Assembly (NCBI GenBank): GCA_015956445.1
Contig: WIUZ02000010.1
Span: forward strand, 1,302,001-1,366,000
DNA: 64,000 nucleotides
From: Thelephora terrestris
Taxonomy: Eukaryota > Basidiomycota > Agaricomycetes > Thelephorales > Thelephoraceae
Direction: 5' to 3'
Shown here: positions 38,472 to 47,294 of the stretch, one piece after another
Layout of the letters: the number at the start of each line of letters is the position of its first letter
Numbering within the stretch: the stretch's first letter is position 1
Notes under the pieces: model-generated
What the model saw: only the letters and a program-made list of their open reading frames with translations
Told to the model about the DNA's origin: nothing
Database searches by the model: none
Translations under genes and position numbers: made by a program

Positions 38472-39593
38472 AACTTCAGAGGGAAAGGGGGAACTGCACT
38501 TCATTATTCGAACCAGGACTGTCTGCTGACACTTATATAGTAGGTAGAGAGAGTGGTTGAAGGTAGAACACGAAGAGGGGAGAACAAAACATAACAAGGC
38601 AAATGTCGCGAGAGAGCGGGAATCGTGAAGTTTGTGAAGGGCGTAGGGAGGTCATACAAAAACGAAGAGCAGAACAGAGGGGAGAACAAGAATGCGCGAA
38701 GGACGAACAAGACGGCGGGAGGAGTGGGGGGGAGAAATGAAGGTATCGTGGGAAACTACGGGACAATGAAATGGAGGATCGAACCGAGAAGTCAAGGCGG
38801 GATCGGAGTGGAACAGGCGGGAGGCAGGGAACACGGCGAGACAGTCGAGACGGCGATGACATGCAACAAGAAGGCGGGGGGCACGTGTTCCAGAGTCGGG
38901 ACGGCGGACCGATGCGGGGGAATCCGAACAATGATGAACAAGGGGGGCGAGGCGAGTCAAGTCAGGTGGGAGAACGGAAGTGATCGGGTGGCACGTGGGA
39001 TCGGGGAGGCTGGACTCGGAGCGTGGACTTAGAGGATTTTGTCGAAGTCAAGAGGAGTGGGAGGTCGCGAGACTATCGGGAGACTGGCGATGGTCGACAA
39101 GGGGTCGTGTCGGAGGAGGGGGCTTCGCGCTACGTCACGACGTATGGGTGGATAGCTGGGGAGGGTGCTGGAGTTGCTAGGGGTATAGTACGAGTCGGAC
39201 GGCCAGCGAAACGGAGGCAGGTCAACGTGGGTAAGGATAAGCCAATGGTGCCATGCGATGATCGTTGCGGCATCGGGAGCGTTTACAATGCTGCCCCTTA
39301 ATCACCAGACGTACCTTGGCAGACCTCAGAGCATCTTTGGCCCGGAGCCCATTCAGCTACTTTTTCCCCATGACCCATGGACCGTACGGTGTGACAAAAT
39401 CCCATGACCTGTCAGGAACATGGTATTTTTAAACTTTTATAACACGCTCTTTCTTTGAACTCTTCTTACCCTTTCTTATGTTTGAATGCTTCACATTCCT
39501 TATCCTTCACACCAATCATTCAAAAACACACACACGCGCGTACTATTCCCAGCGAATCCACGACGAGCTATATACGGTGCTATCATCGTCCCA

Positions 39594-41332
39594 TCAGAAA
39601 TCGACTCTATCTACGGCAGGCCTAAAGGTCATCAACTGTCCATCCCGGAGATCGTAGTGCTGGCCCCTCCTCGCAAGGACCTCCCCGAACATGGCGTCAC
39701 CATCTTCGGCACTCAGCTGAACGACTAGTTCAAGCTGATAAGAAGAGATGCCTTTGAGCGGACCGATCAGCCTCCCAGATGTCACTGAACTGCTGAACAC
39801 CTGGTCCCACATCTCCATCACCGGGTGACTGCTCGACAGCACTATCGACGCAGTCGGCAAGCGACCCTCCGTCTCCCTCATCGGACCCCTGAGTGGGATC
39901 CTGTTTTGCGAGGCGAAGCTGGTGTCGGAGTTGGATCTCGGACTCGACCTGTCGGTAAGGACGGTGGACCCAATATCGGAATCCTCGCTCCTCACCTCGA
40001 CCAGACTGGTCACCATCCAACTCGACTGGTCGAGGGTAAGGATTAGCCGACGCGGTCATACGATGGGCGGGACGGCGTCAAGAGCGTTTGCAACGTTGCC
40101 CCTTAGTCACCGGACGTACCTTGGCGACCCTCGGAGCATCTTCAGCTTGGTCAACCGCCATGACCTCGTCCTCGATCTTCACCAACTGATGGATCGGCTG
40201 CAAGACGCAGCGCCCACAGTTCTCTTTGTCGGAGGCGGCCAGAGTGGAAGCCGGAGCCGGAGTCGGAACGGGAACCGCGTTCTCTATCGGAGGCGTCGCA
40301 TAGGACGACAGGTTAGGAGATGGGTGTACCACCTCGTCGGCGTACTCCAACTCGAACGGAACATCGGCTGTCCCCTGACCAACCAATTTGGGACCCTCCT
40401 TACAGTTGCAGGTCTTGTCCTGCAAGGACTCAACCTGCGCCGTCAACACCGCCACCACGTTCTCAAGTTCTTCCGTCTAGAAGAAGTGTCAGTTTCCCTC
40501 ATTTCGTTTTCGAGATGAGAAAAGCTACCTTTTCATCCCTCCTGACCAACGCCCCCTTAATGTTGTTGTCTCGAACCTTCAACCCGGCGATCAACTCCTG
40601 ATGGTTGGCGACCATTGCCTCCAACGCCTCGTTCATTCCCTGTTGGAAGGCTGCCAAGGTCTCTTTCATCTGAAGACCCTCCGCTGACAGACGAAGGACG
40701 TCTGCCTTTGCCTCTTTCACCTCCCGCTCCAATCGTTCAACCTAGGCAGTTTGATTAGTCGAGAGTCATACTCGAATATTCAAACAAGAGAACTTACCCA
40801 GCTCTCCCCCTCCCGAACGAGCGACCACAAGAGACTAGTGGAAGCGGTGGCATGGCGGACAGCCCGAGGAACGGTCGCTCCGTGCTCCAACAGGTCCTGA
40901 TCGTAGATTCCCCTCTGAAGGGTGTACCAAAGCTCCTTCTTGATCGGATGCTCCAGCTCCCCGAACCTACCCCTCATCTGGAAGGCCACCTTCTCAGCGA
41001 TTATCGTACGGACCCAGAGCTCATCGTCCCAGGTCAACCCCATCAAATGAGGGATTGTCTCCCTGAGACGTTCGGCGTCCACCTCCGTGACGACCTCTAA
41101 GATCTAGAAGCCGTTAGTTTGACATCAACGCCGAAAGAACGTGCCTCTACCTAGAGGAAGGCGTTAGTGCAAACACATAAGCTCTAGGTCTCCCCCATAC
41201 CTGGTCATCAGTGGTATAGGGAGTCCCTGCCGCACAGGCATAGGTCTTGCGAGCAGCGGCACAACGGTCAATACGGGAGATGGTGGAGATGCTGTTGGCG
41301 ACTTTGTAGGTGTGGTTTTTTGGGAAAGACAT
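39594..41332 (-). CDS. D-family element protein (copy in element I)
   Basis: Unrecognised family, paralogue of the gene in element G. Start MSFPKNHTYKVAN (41332). Exons: TPYTTDDQ then ILEVVTEVDAERLRETIPHL, TWDDELWVRTIIAEKVAFQ, GIYDQDLLEHG; then coiled coil VERLEREVKEAKADVLRL and IAGLKVRDNNIKG; then TEELENVVAVLTAQVESLQDK and a CNCKEG spot; then FELEYADE and a Pro/Ala-rich stretch; then, through a GTACGT..CGACCAG intron, the last exon SSWMVTSLVEVR to VDRVDF (stop 39594). About 470 residues. The promoter side has TATAAG (about 41401-41408, minus) and a CCAAT box, and resembles the G promoter. No catalytic motif seen. Confidence 0.7.
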
Positions 41333-42333
41333 GTTGTGGTAAGATGATGGGGAAGTTGCTGGTGTTGCTGATCAAGGATGGCTCCAAGAAGACGTCCTTC
41401 TTATAGCCTAGATCAGTGATCCTTCACGTGACCTACCTCGACGAACCTCATTGGTCCGGGTCACATCAACTTCCGCCCCTGTACCATTATCGTTGGCTTA
41501 CTACATCAAGCTGACACCTCGGCCCGCGGGACGGCCTTGGAAGAACTTCGTTCCGGAACGCCTAGAACGCGCGCGCACTAAAAATAGGTCTCAAGACCCT
41601 GATGACCCCTTTATGACATCACGAACCCCTTTTACGAACCCCCCCATGACTTTACGATTACGATCAACCCTGGACCCTGATCACACACGTGGACAGTCAC
41701 ATCACAGTCTCCTAACTGGAGGAAGTAATCGCCGTTATTCGGAAGGAGTGCCTTAGACTCCTTTTGTTTAGCTCAGCAAATGTGGAGTAGCCGTTAGCGT
41801 GAAACGCCGGTGAATCTGTAATCCCTCATGTCCCATGAGTCTAGGCCCGACCTCCTCATGTTCGGACGTACGTTGAGGTTGCCACTAGTCCGTAATGCTG
41901 TTACCGCCTACAGACAACAAGGGATGATGCATGGTCCCTTATCTCGGAGCCGCTCAAAAATTGCACGAAGCAATGAGAGGTTTCCACCTGACCCTTGGGT
42001 GTGATCCCCAGGTACGAACTTTCATGACCCCATGCCCCTTTTTCTTTCAGGACTAGTGTTATCTTTACCCCTATGTTTCATGCAGACATTTCTTATCTTT
42101 TATGCAATCCTTCACACGCTAGTAAGGCCCTTTGTCTTTTATTCTCCCACGCGACACCTTTGTTCGCTTCCCTTACTTAGCATTCTCACACTCCTTATCT
42201 CCCTTTGTTCTGGACTTGATAAGGGTATATTAGGGTATTGATGTCATGGCCACTCCTTTAGTATAAGTAGCAACTGTGGCTGTATTGTAGTACCTTAGTT
42301 TTGTTACCTCAGGAAATCCTCTGCCCTTCTCAG
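41333..42333. other. 5' part of element I
   Basis: This is the promoter and leader of the element I gene; it shares blocks with 36140-36480 of element G (read on the opposite strand), including aggggttcgtga-like and CCAATGAGG sequences. No separate gene seen. Confidence 0.5.
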
Positions 42334-42604
42334 TGTCACGAACGCGTGACATAGTAGCCAAGATCATACAAGTAATTCAAGACATTGGTCTTATTCATAG
42401 TAGTAATAATACAAAGGTGGCCAACAAAAACTACAAACTCAAACAAGAACAAACGGGTCCACGTCACAAGCGCAGTCCTGAGCAAACGGACAGCGATGAG
42501 CAAAGTGATGAGGGTTGTGAACGCTTTGAGGACAATATGAGTACACTTGCGTCACCGGATCCTGCCAGCACTCCCTGCACCCCAACACATCATGAAACAA
42601 ACTA

Positions 42605-43333
42605 TCATACATCTCCCGCTTCACGTCCGTCAACGCCGCGCTCACCAATGCGAACCCATAGCGGTCCTGGAGACCCGCTACCTCCACCTTCAACTTCATC
42701 CAAACCTGTTGTGACTTGTCGGAGGGACGACAACGTTGACCAGTACGAGTCATCGGACTTTTGCGACTCTTCTTCTGGGTCCTCTCCACCAACTGACGAC
42801 TCCGAACAGGACTCCAAGGAGGGGACTGAGGAAGAGGGACTCCCTGGTCCTGGAGACGGCGGAGGGACGACGGGGGAGTGAGAAGCTGCATCGGTGCAGT
42901 ATGCTCCGTGGCATCGATGGCCGAAGTACCGGAGGAGAGACTCCTGGAAAGGTTTCCAATGTTCCAAGGCGAAGTGAGAGAAGTCTTCATTAAGACTGTT
43001 AACAACAACATACATGACATCCATCCTCTTCTCCAACTTCAAGATCCTGTCCTCCCTCTCTTGTTCCATCGCATCCTGCATAGGGGTGACTCCAGGAGCC
43101 CACCTTTGAGTCCGGTTGGGGTCTTCATACCCAGCTTGTTCCCAGAACTCGGCAGGAGTGTTGTGAGCGGTCAAGAAGTCCACCACCACCTGATTGTCAC
43201 AAGCGATGTTGGCGGGGGAGTCGTACAAATGTTGCTCCACGTCAAGAGGAGTGTCCGTCTCAAAGGACGGGGAGAAGTCGTAGGGGGTGGCGGCGGCGTT
43301 GAGCAAGGCGTTGTTGGCAACGTAGGCAGACAT
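42605..43333 (-). CDS. element protein A, outer copy (intact)
   Basis: 242 residues, single exon, unrecognised. Start MSAYVANNALLNAAATP, downstream of a TATATAA (43428-43434 on minus). It has a conserved N-terminal region (SFETDTPLDVEQHLYDSP, VVVDFLTAHNTPAEFWEQAG), a short coiled segment (EREDRILKLEKRMDVMYVVV), FALEHWKPFQESLLRYFGH, a Cys/His cluster (HRCHGAYC) and a Ser/Pro/Glu-rich tail. The copy in the inner element aligns throughout but has a premature stop. No enzyme or DNA-binding fold is evident; a small Zn site is possible. Confidence 0.7.
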   Translation of the reverse strand: MSAYVANNALLNAAATPYDFSPSFETDTPLDVEQHLYDSPANIACDNQVVVDFLTAHNTPAEFWEQAGYEDPNRTQRWAPGVTPMQDAMEQEREDRILKLEKRMDVMYVVVNSLNEDFSHFALEHWKPFQESLLRYFGHRCHGAYCTDAASHSPVVPPPSPGPGSPSSSVPSLESCSESSVGGEDPEEESQKSDDSYWSTLSSLRQVTTGLDEVEGGGSGSPGPLWVRIGERGVDGREAGDV

Positions 43334-43540
43334 AGTAGTAAACGGTATGATTGAGGAGAGGGGAGTAGTGGTAATTGTGGGAGAGGAAAAGAGGCGATGG
43401 GAAGGAAAGACCAATAATCCCCCTGGATTATATACGACTGACTCAATAGGATGCCAAAAGAGGAAGACAAAGAATCATCATCCATTTAAACCCCGATTAG
43501 GATAAATGAACCCTCAGCCCCAATCGCGATCCCATCAAAT

Positions 43541-43680
43541 CCTGAGAAATCCCCATCAATCATGAGAAATCCCCATCTGTCTTCTATTGCTACCTTGAAA
43601 CGAGGGAAATCCCCACCGATCATGGGAAATCCCCATTCATCTTCTATTACCACCATGAAACGTGAGAAATCCCCATTGTA
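43541..43680. repeat. 60-bp tandem repeat with five GAAATCCCC motifs in the A/B promoter
   Basis: Repeat units begin at 43541, 43601 and 43661 (the third is partial). Each full unit carries two GAAATCCCC(A/C) motifs; cores are at 43546, 43566, 43606, 43626 and 43666. The equivalent promoter in the inner element has only two (ATGGGGATTTCTC at about 45185 and 45205, inverted orientation). Likely a protein-binding array upstream of gene B, gene A or both. Confidence 0.8.
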
Positions 43681-43840
43681 CTCCTAATGACTCATTCGCT
43701 ATTATCTCCTCATTTCATATTCATTCGTCGCTCTAGAAGTTCCACCTTTCTGACTCATCCACCCTACCCTAAACTACGCACGGACCATGTTGATCCCTGT
43801 TTGACTTGTTGTAAAATAATGACTCCTGTAGAGGATTGGG

Positions 43841-43849
43841 TATATAAGG
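43841..43849 (+). promoter_or_regulatory. TATA box of gene B, outer element
   Basis: TATATAAGG lies about 150 bp before the gene B ATG, followed by a pyrimidine-rich leader and a likely 5'-UTR intron (GTAAGC near 43924 to AG near 43977). The inner copy has the same arrangement on minus (TATATAAG at 45014-45021). Confidence 0.65.
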
Positions 43850-44243
43850 AAGAGCGTTCGCTCCTTCTTTCCCCCATTCTCAATCTCTTCTGTACCTCTC
43901 TACCCCAAACCTCAATAAACAAAGTAAGCTGAGGAATCCTCCTCGTGTCTTACTTCCTTCTGACTCTTTCAAGCAGGAATCCTCCTGCTAGTGTATGTTC
44001 AGAGCTCCTAACCCATTCCCCTCTACAAGTCCCGTTCAACATCCGGTCATACCCGACGCCAGAAGATCTGTCTGGGAGTATAAACTCATCAGAAGTCTTC
44101 AAGTAAACCGAACTGCCGGTTTACTCACTCACTTCCCCTACTATCGCCCCTTCGCCGCACTCGATTCAGGAGTCACCACTCCTCCTTTCTTATTAGGAGC
44201 AGATCACCAGTTCCTTTGGAACTTGTCAGGGTTGTGGGCCTGC

Positions 44244-44867
44244 TTACTGTTTGTGGGGCGCTAGAGGATTAGCGGATGGGTGTGGAGTATCGGGTCGGAC
44301 TCGGAAGGGAGTTCTGGGTGTAGAAACGAGAGGAGGAGGGATATCAAGGGAGAGTGGTGACTCTGTCTGATAAGGATGGACCGGCGAGTGGTAGTCTTGG
44401 CAGAATTGATTTAATTGCTGCACAAATGGTTCGAAGTCTTGGTCGCTAAGGCGTTCGAAATTGACAAGATATTCTATAACCGAATAAGGTAGTTCAGTTG
44501 GTATTTCCCACCAAAGAATGATGATAGCAGGGGAATGGGTGTGAACGTTAGTTGTGAGGTGGATGCGTGGAGTGGGAAAATAAAAGGCCGGACTTATACT
44601 GAAGTAGACTGTTGCTAGGACACTTTCAGTGAAGTCAGAGTTCCAAAGGAACTGATGATCGGCGCCCAATAGGAAGGGTGGAGTGATGACTCCGGCGTCG
44701 AGAGCTGCAAAGGGTCGATAGTAAGGGAAATGGGTGAGTAAACCGGCGGTTCGGTTTACTTGGAGACTTCTGATGAGTTTATACTCCCAGATAGACCTCC
44801 TGGCGTCGGGGATAGTGGGTCGCTGAACTGGACTTGTAGAAGGGAAAGGATCGGGGGCGCTGAACAT
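44244..44867 (-). CDS. element protein B, inner copy (intact)
   Basis: 207 residues, one coding exon with a probable 5'-UTR intron, unrecognised. Start MFSAPDPFPSTSPVQ. Conserved core: IPDARRSIWEYKLIRSLQVN, LLTHFPYYRPFAAL, FLLGADHQFLWN, then a region with Phe/Tyr-rich PAFYFPTPRIHLTTNV and IIILWWEIPTELPYSVIEYL, then FERLSDQDFEPFVQQLNQFC and a Pro/Ser/Thr-rich tail. No signal peptide or catalytic motif is clear. The outer copy is very similar with several conservative changes (for example DSGVTTPP versus DAGVITPP), which suggests past selection on protein sequence. Confidence 0.7.
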   Translation of the reverse strand: MFSAPDPFPSTSPVQRPTIPDARRSIWEYKLIRSLQVNRTAGLLTHFPYYRPFAALDAGVITPPFLLGADHQFLWNSDFTESVLATVYFSISPAFYFPTPRIHLTTNVHTHSPAIIILWWEIPTELPYSVIEYLVNFERLSDQDFEPFVQQLNQFCQDYHSPVHPYQTESPLSLDIPPPLVSTPRTPFRVRPDTPHPSANPLAPHKQ

Positions 44868-45427
44868 ACACTGGCAGGAGAATTCCTGCTAGAATGAGTC
44901 AGAAGGGGTAAGACGTGAGGAGGATTCCTCGGCTTACTTTGTTTATTCAGGTTGTGGGTAGAGGAGTACAGAAGAGATTGAGAATGGGGAAAAGGAAGGA
45001 GCGGACGCTCTCCCTTATATACCCAGTCCTCTACAGGAGTCATAATTCTACGTCGAACCAAACAGGGTCAACATGGTCTGTGCGTACTTTAGGGTAGGGT
45101 AGATGAGTCGGAACAGCAGGACTTAGGGTGATTGGTAAGGAGTATGAATTAGGGGAACAATAGCGAAAGAGTCATTAAAAGCCTGATGGGGATTTCTCTT
45201 GATCGATGGGGATTTCTCTGAATTTGATGGGATCGTGATTGGGGCTGAGGGTTCGTTTATCCTAATCGGGGTTTAAATGGATAGTGAGTCTTTGTCTTCC
45301 TCTTTTGGTATCTTATTGAGTCAGTCGTATATAACCCAGGAGATTATTGGTCTTTTTCTCTCATCGCCTCTTTTCCCCTTCCCACAATCACCACTACTAC
45401 TCTTCCCTCTCAAACATCCTTACCACT

Positions 45428-46171
45428 ATGTCTGCCTTCGTTGCCAACAACGCCATGCTCAACGCTGCCGCTACCCCTTTCGACTTTACCCCGTCTTTCG
45501 AGACGAATGCTCCCTACGACGTGGAGCAACACTTGTACGACTCCCCTGCCAACATCGCTCATGACAACCGGGTTGCCGTCGACTTCCTTACCGCCCACAA
45601 TGCTTCCGCCGAGTTCTGGGAACAAGCTGGATATGAAGACCCCAGGTCTTCTGGACCTCGTGTTGCACCTGCTCATCCTGGGGCTGTGCTTCTGTTGGAT
45701 GCGATGGAGAGGGAGCGGGAGGATCGAATTGCGAAGTTGGAGAAGCACGTGGATCTCATGTACGTCATCATGAACAGTTTAAATGATGACTTCTCTCACT
45801 TTGCTTTGGAACATTGGGGACCCTTCCAGGCATCTCTCTTCTGATATTTCGGACACCAATGTCATGGGGCTTATTGCACCGACCCCCCTTGCAAGTCCCC
45901 AGTCATCCCTTCGCCACCGCCAGGATCAGGGTGTTCCTCTCCCTCCATCCCCTCCCTGGAGTCCTGCCCCAGTTCGCCAGATGGTGGAGCAGACCCAGAA
46001 GAAGAAGACCCGCAAGAATCCGATGGCTCGTTCTGGTCAACGCTGTCGTCCCTCCGACAAGTCACGTCAGGTTCGGATGAAGTTGAAAGTGGAAGTGGCG
46101 GGTCTCCAAGACCGGTATGGGTTTGCATTAGTGAGCCAGGCCTTGTCAGACGTGAAGTGAGAGATGCATGA
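45428..46171 (+). pseudogene. element gene A, inner copy, with premature stop
   Basis: Start MSAFVANNAMLNAAATP; TATATAA at 45328-45334. It reads 138 codons to TGA at 45842-45844, where the outer copy has Arg. After the stop the same frame continues to align with the outer protein (YFGH, CHGAYC, WSTLSSLRQVT) up to a stop at 46171, giving 248 codons against 243. So a single nonsense change breaks an otherwise open gene. A functional truncated form is possible but less likely. Confidence 0.75.
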
Positions 46172-46867
46172 GAGTTTGTTCCATGATGTATTGGGGTGCA
46201 GGGAATGTTGGTTGGATCCAGTGACTCGGGTGTATTCGTACTGTCCTCAGAGTGTGCATAACCCTCACCATTTTGCTCATCGTTGTCCGTTTGCACAGGA
46301 CTGTGCTTGCGATGTAGATCCTTTCGTCTTGGTTTGAGTTTGTAATAATTACTAGCCCCTCTTGTACTTTTAATACTGCCAATAAGACCAATGTCTTGAA
46401 TTATTTGTGTGATCTTGGCTACTATGTCACGTGTTTGTGACAGAACTCAGACATTACTGAGAGTGTCCTAGCGACTGTCTACTTCAGTATAAGTCCCGCC
46501 TTCTACTTCCCCAACCCTCGTATTCACCTTACCACTAACGTCCACACCCACTCCCCTGCTATTATCGTCTTGTGGTGGGAAATCCCAACTGAACTACCTT
46601 ATTCCGTTTTAGAATACCTCGTGAACTTTGAACGCCTTAGCGATCACGACTTCGACCCATTTATTCAGCAATTAAGTCAGTTCTGCCAAGACTACCACTC
46701 GCCGTTCCATCCTTACCAATCCGAGTCACCACTCTCGCTTGATATCCCCCCTCCTCTCACTTCTACTCCTGGTACCCCTTTCAACGCTCAACCAGACACC
46801 CCCTACCCGTCCTCTAATCCTCTAGCGCCCCTTAAACAGTAAGCAGGCCCACAACCCTGACACTCAG

Positions 46868-47250
46868 CCCAGTTGCAGTTAAGGACAAGTCAGAGTTTCT
46901 TGTTTGATCCAAGACATCCCCATCTGCTCTCCCTCCCGCTCTGCACGTCAACTGCGCCTCATAACTATAGAACCTCAGCGTTCAACTTATAGAACACCTC
47001 GAGCGTCCAGTCGATCACCTGGTGGAGTCATCAACCCTGCTGTGGAGATAAACCCTTGCGTGTTAAACCGAACGAAGTACGGTTTAGGTTGGGTTTCTCT
47101 TTAGGGTTTCGACCTGACTTGTAGTGACCTCGGACAACCTACCGGAAGAATAGAGACGTGATCGTTCTCTCACAAGCTAGTTGGACTAGTGAGTACTCTG
47201 CGGAGTCAGCTCAGTGCACTGGTAGTTGTTGGGGTAGAGTGGCCCTGACA
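46868..47250. other. 5' terminal part of element I
   Basis: This non-coding stretch continues element I to its 5' terminus (CCCTGACA at 47250). Shared blocks with the start of element G identify it. It includes ttaaaccgaacgaagtacggttta, an inverted repeat near 47060-47085. Confidence 0.5.
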
Positions 47251-47259
47251 TGAATCACC

Positions 47260-47294
47260 TGTGATTTTAGCTACTATGTCACGCGTTTGTGACA
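47260..47294 (+). repeat. 35-bp relic of an AB-element 3' end
   Basis: TGTGATTTTAGCTACTATGT-CACGCGTTTGTGACA repeats the right end of the inner AB element (46408-46442) with few changes. It contains the inner hairpin TGTCAC-GCGTTT-GTGACA. Nothing else of an AB element is seen beside it. Confidence 0.75.

Larger units (their letters stand above)
35025..39224. mobile_element. element K: insertion in H, itself split by element G
   Basis: Comparison with the uninterrupted homologue in element I (40014-40047) shows clean extra DNA from 35025 (TGAACTACC) to 39224 (GGCAGGTCA), flanked by ACGT at 35021-35024 and 39225-39228. Removing it restores an alignment of equal length. The termini are imperfect inverted repeats (TGAACTACC and TGACCTGCC). 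Without element G and its duplication it is about 1.26 kb. It contains repeated GAGCACTGCGCTC motifs and a minus-strand TATATAAG near 38535, but no protein I recognise. Confidence 0.7.
34040..39409 (-). mobile_element. element H: truncated D-type TG/CA element, split by element K
   Basis: The left end TGTCAGGAACATGG at 34040 repeats the left end of element I at 39410, and the following 350 bp are homologous. H-derived DNA is 34040-35024 and 39229-39409, interrupted by element K. Read on minus, it keeps the end of a D-type gene. Its 5' part is missing because element I begins at 39410. A matching target-site duplication could not be identified (left flank ATTTT). Confidence 0.6.
34726..39409 (-). 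pseudogene. remnant of D-family gene in element H
   Basis: The last exon (about 35020-34726; begins MVTSLVEMR) aligns along its length with the last exon of the D gene in element I (MVTSLVEVR), sharing ETEG, SSHPVMEMW and VTSGRL. A stop (SSY then TGA) falls where the other copy has Gln. The preceding exon end and its GTACGT donor survive at about 39300-39340. Element K (35025-39224) sits inside this last intron, just upstream of the 3' splice site. Upstream exons are missing. A broken copy. Confidence 0.6.
44224..46442 (+). mobile_element. AB element, inner copy, complete, 2,219 bp
   Basis: Starts TGTCAGGGTTGTGGGCC and ends CACGTGTTTGTGACA. Flanked by a perfect duplication GAACT (44219-44223 and 46443-46447), confirmed by the uninterrupted gene B sequence elsewhere in the window. 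It carries gene B (minus, 44867-44244) and gene A (plus, from 45428) diverging from a 560-bp promoter with TATATAA boxes facing each way. No internal terminal direct repeats, no polymerase, integrase or transposase. Inserted in inverted orientation into its sibling. Confidence 0.92.
43995..46842 (+). pseudogene. element gene B, outer copy, split by the inner AB element
   Basis: The 5' part 43995-44223 and 3' part 46448-46842 flank the inner element. Without the insertion and one GAACT copy, the two parts total 624 bp, exactly the length of the intact inner gene B, and stay in frame. So the gene was open when hit. The 5' part encodes MFRAPNPFPSTSPV onward; the 3' part ends NPLAPLKQ. Protein unrecognised. 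Confidence 0.85.
42334..46862 (-). mobile_element. AB element, outer copy, interrupted by the inner copy
   Basis: Left end TGTCACGAACGCGTGACA at 42334; right end AACCCTGACA at 46862. Flanked by a perfect 5-bp duplication CTCAG (42329-42333 and 46863-46867). In its forward (minus) sense it reads TGTCAGGGTTGTGGGCC ... CGTTCGTGACA. It carries gene A (minus) and gene B (plus) diverging from a central promoter. The inner copy sits inside gene B. Its own length is about 2.3 kb. It lies inside element I. Confidence 0.88.
39410..47250 (-). mobile_element. element I: D-type TG/CA element, minus orientation, hosting the AB nest
   Basis: Read on minus it begins TGTCAGGGCCACTCT (47250 downward), like element G, and ends ...CCATGTTCCTGACA at 39410, like element H. 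About 150 bp at its 5' end share blocks with G. It is interrupted by the AB element pair (42334-46862 plus its duplication), leaving about 3.3 kb of its own. The flanking pentamers are TGACC (39405-39409) and TGAAT (47251-47255), which agree at only three positions, so the borders are less sure than for G. Confidence 0.65.

Noticed and set aside
39730-40059. Alternative minus frame (DGDQSGRGEERGFRYW) as the end of the element I gene
   Set aside because: The homologous DNA in element H has several stops in this frame, whereas the MVTSLVE frame is conserved there and joins through a good GTACGT..CAG intron.
43541-43680. Possible CRISPR-like array (regularly spaced repeats)
   Set aside because: Eukaryotic context, only two full 60-bp units, and the spacers are themselves repeated; it is a tandem promoter repeat.
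42334-46862. Large palindrome as a possible DNA hairpin, origin or DIRS-type element
   Set aside because: Explained by one AB element inserted in inverted orientation into another, each with its own 5-bp duplication.
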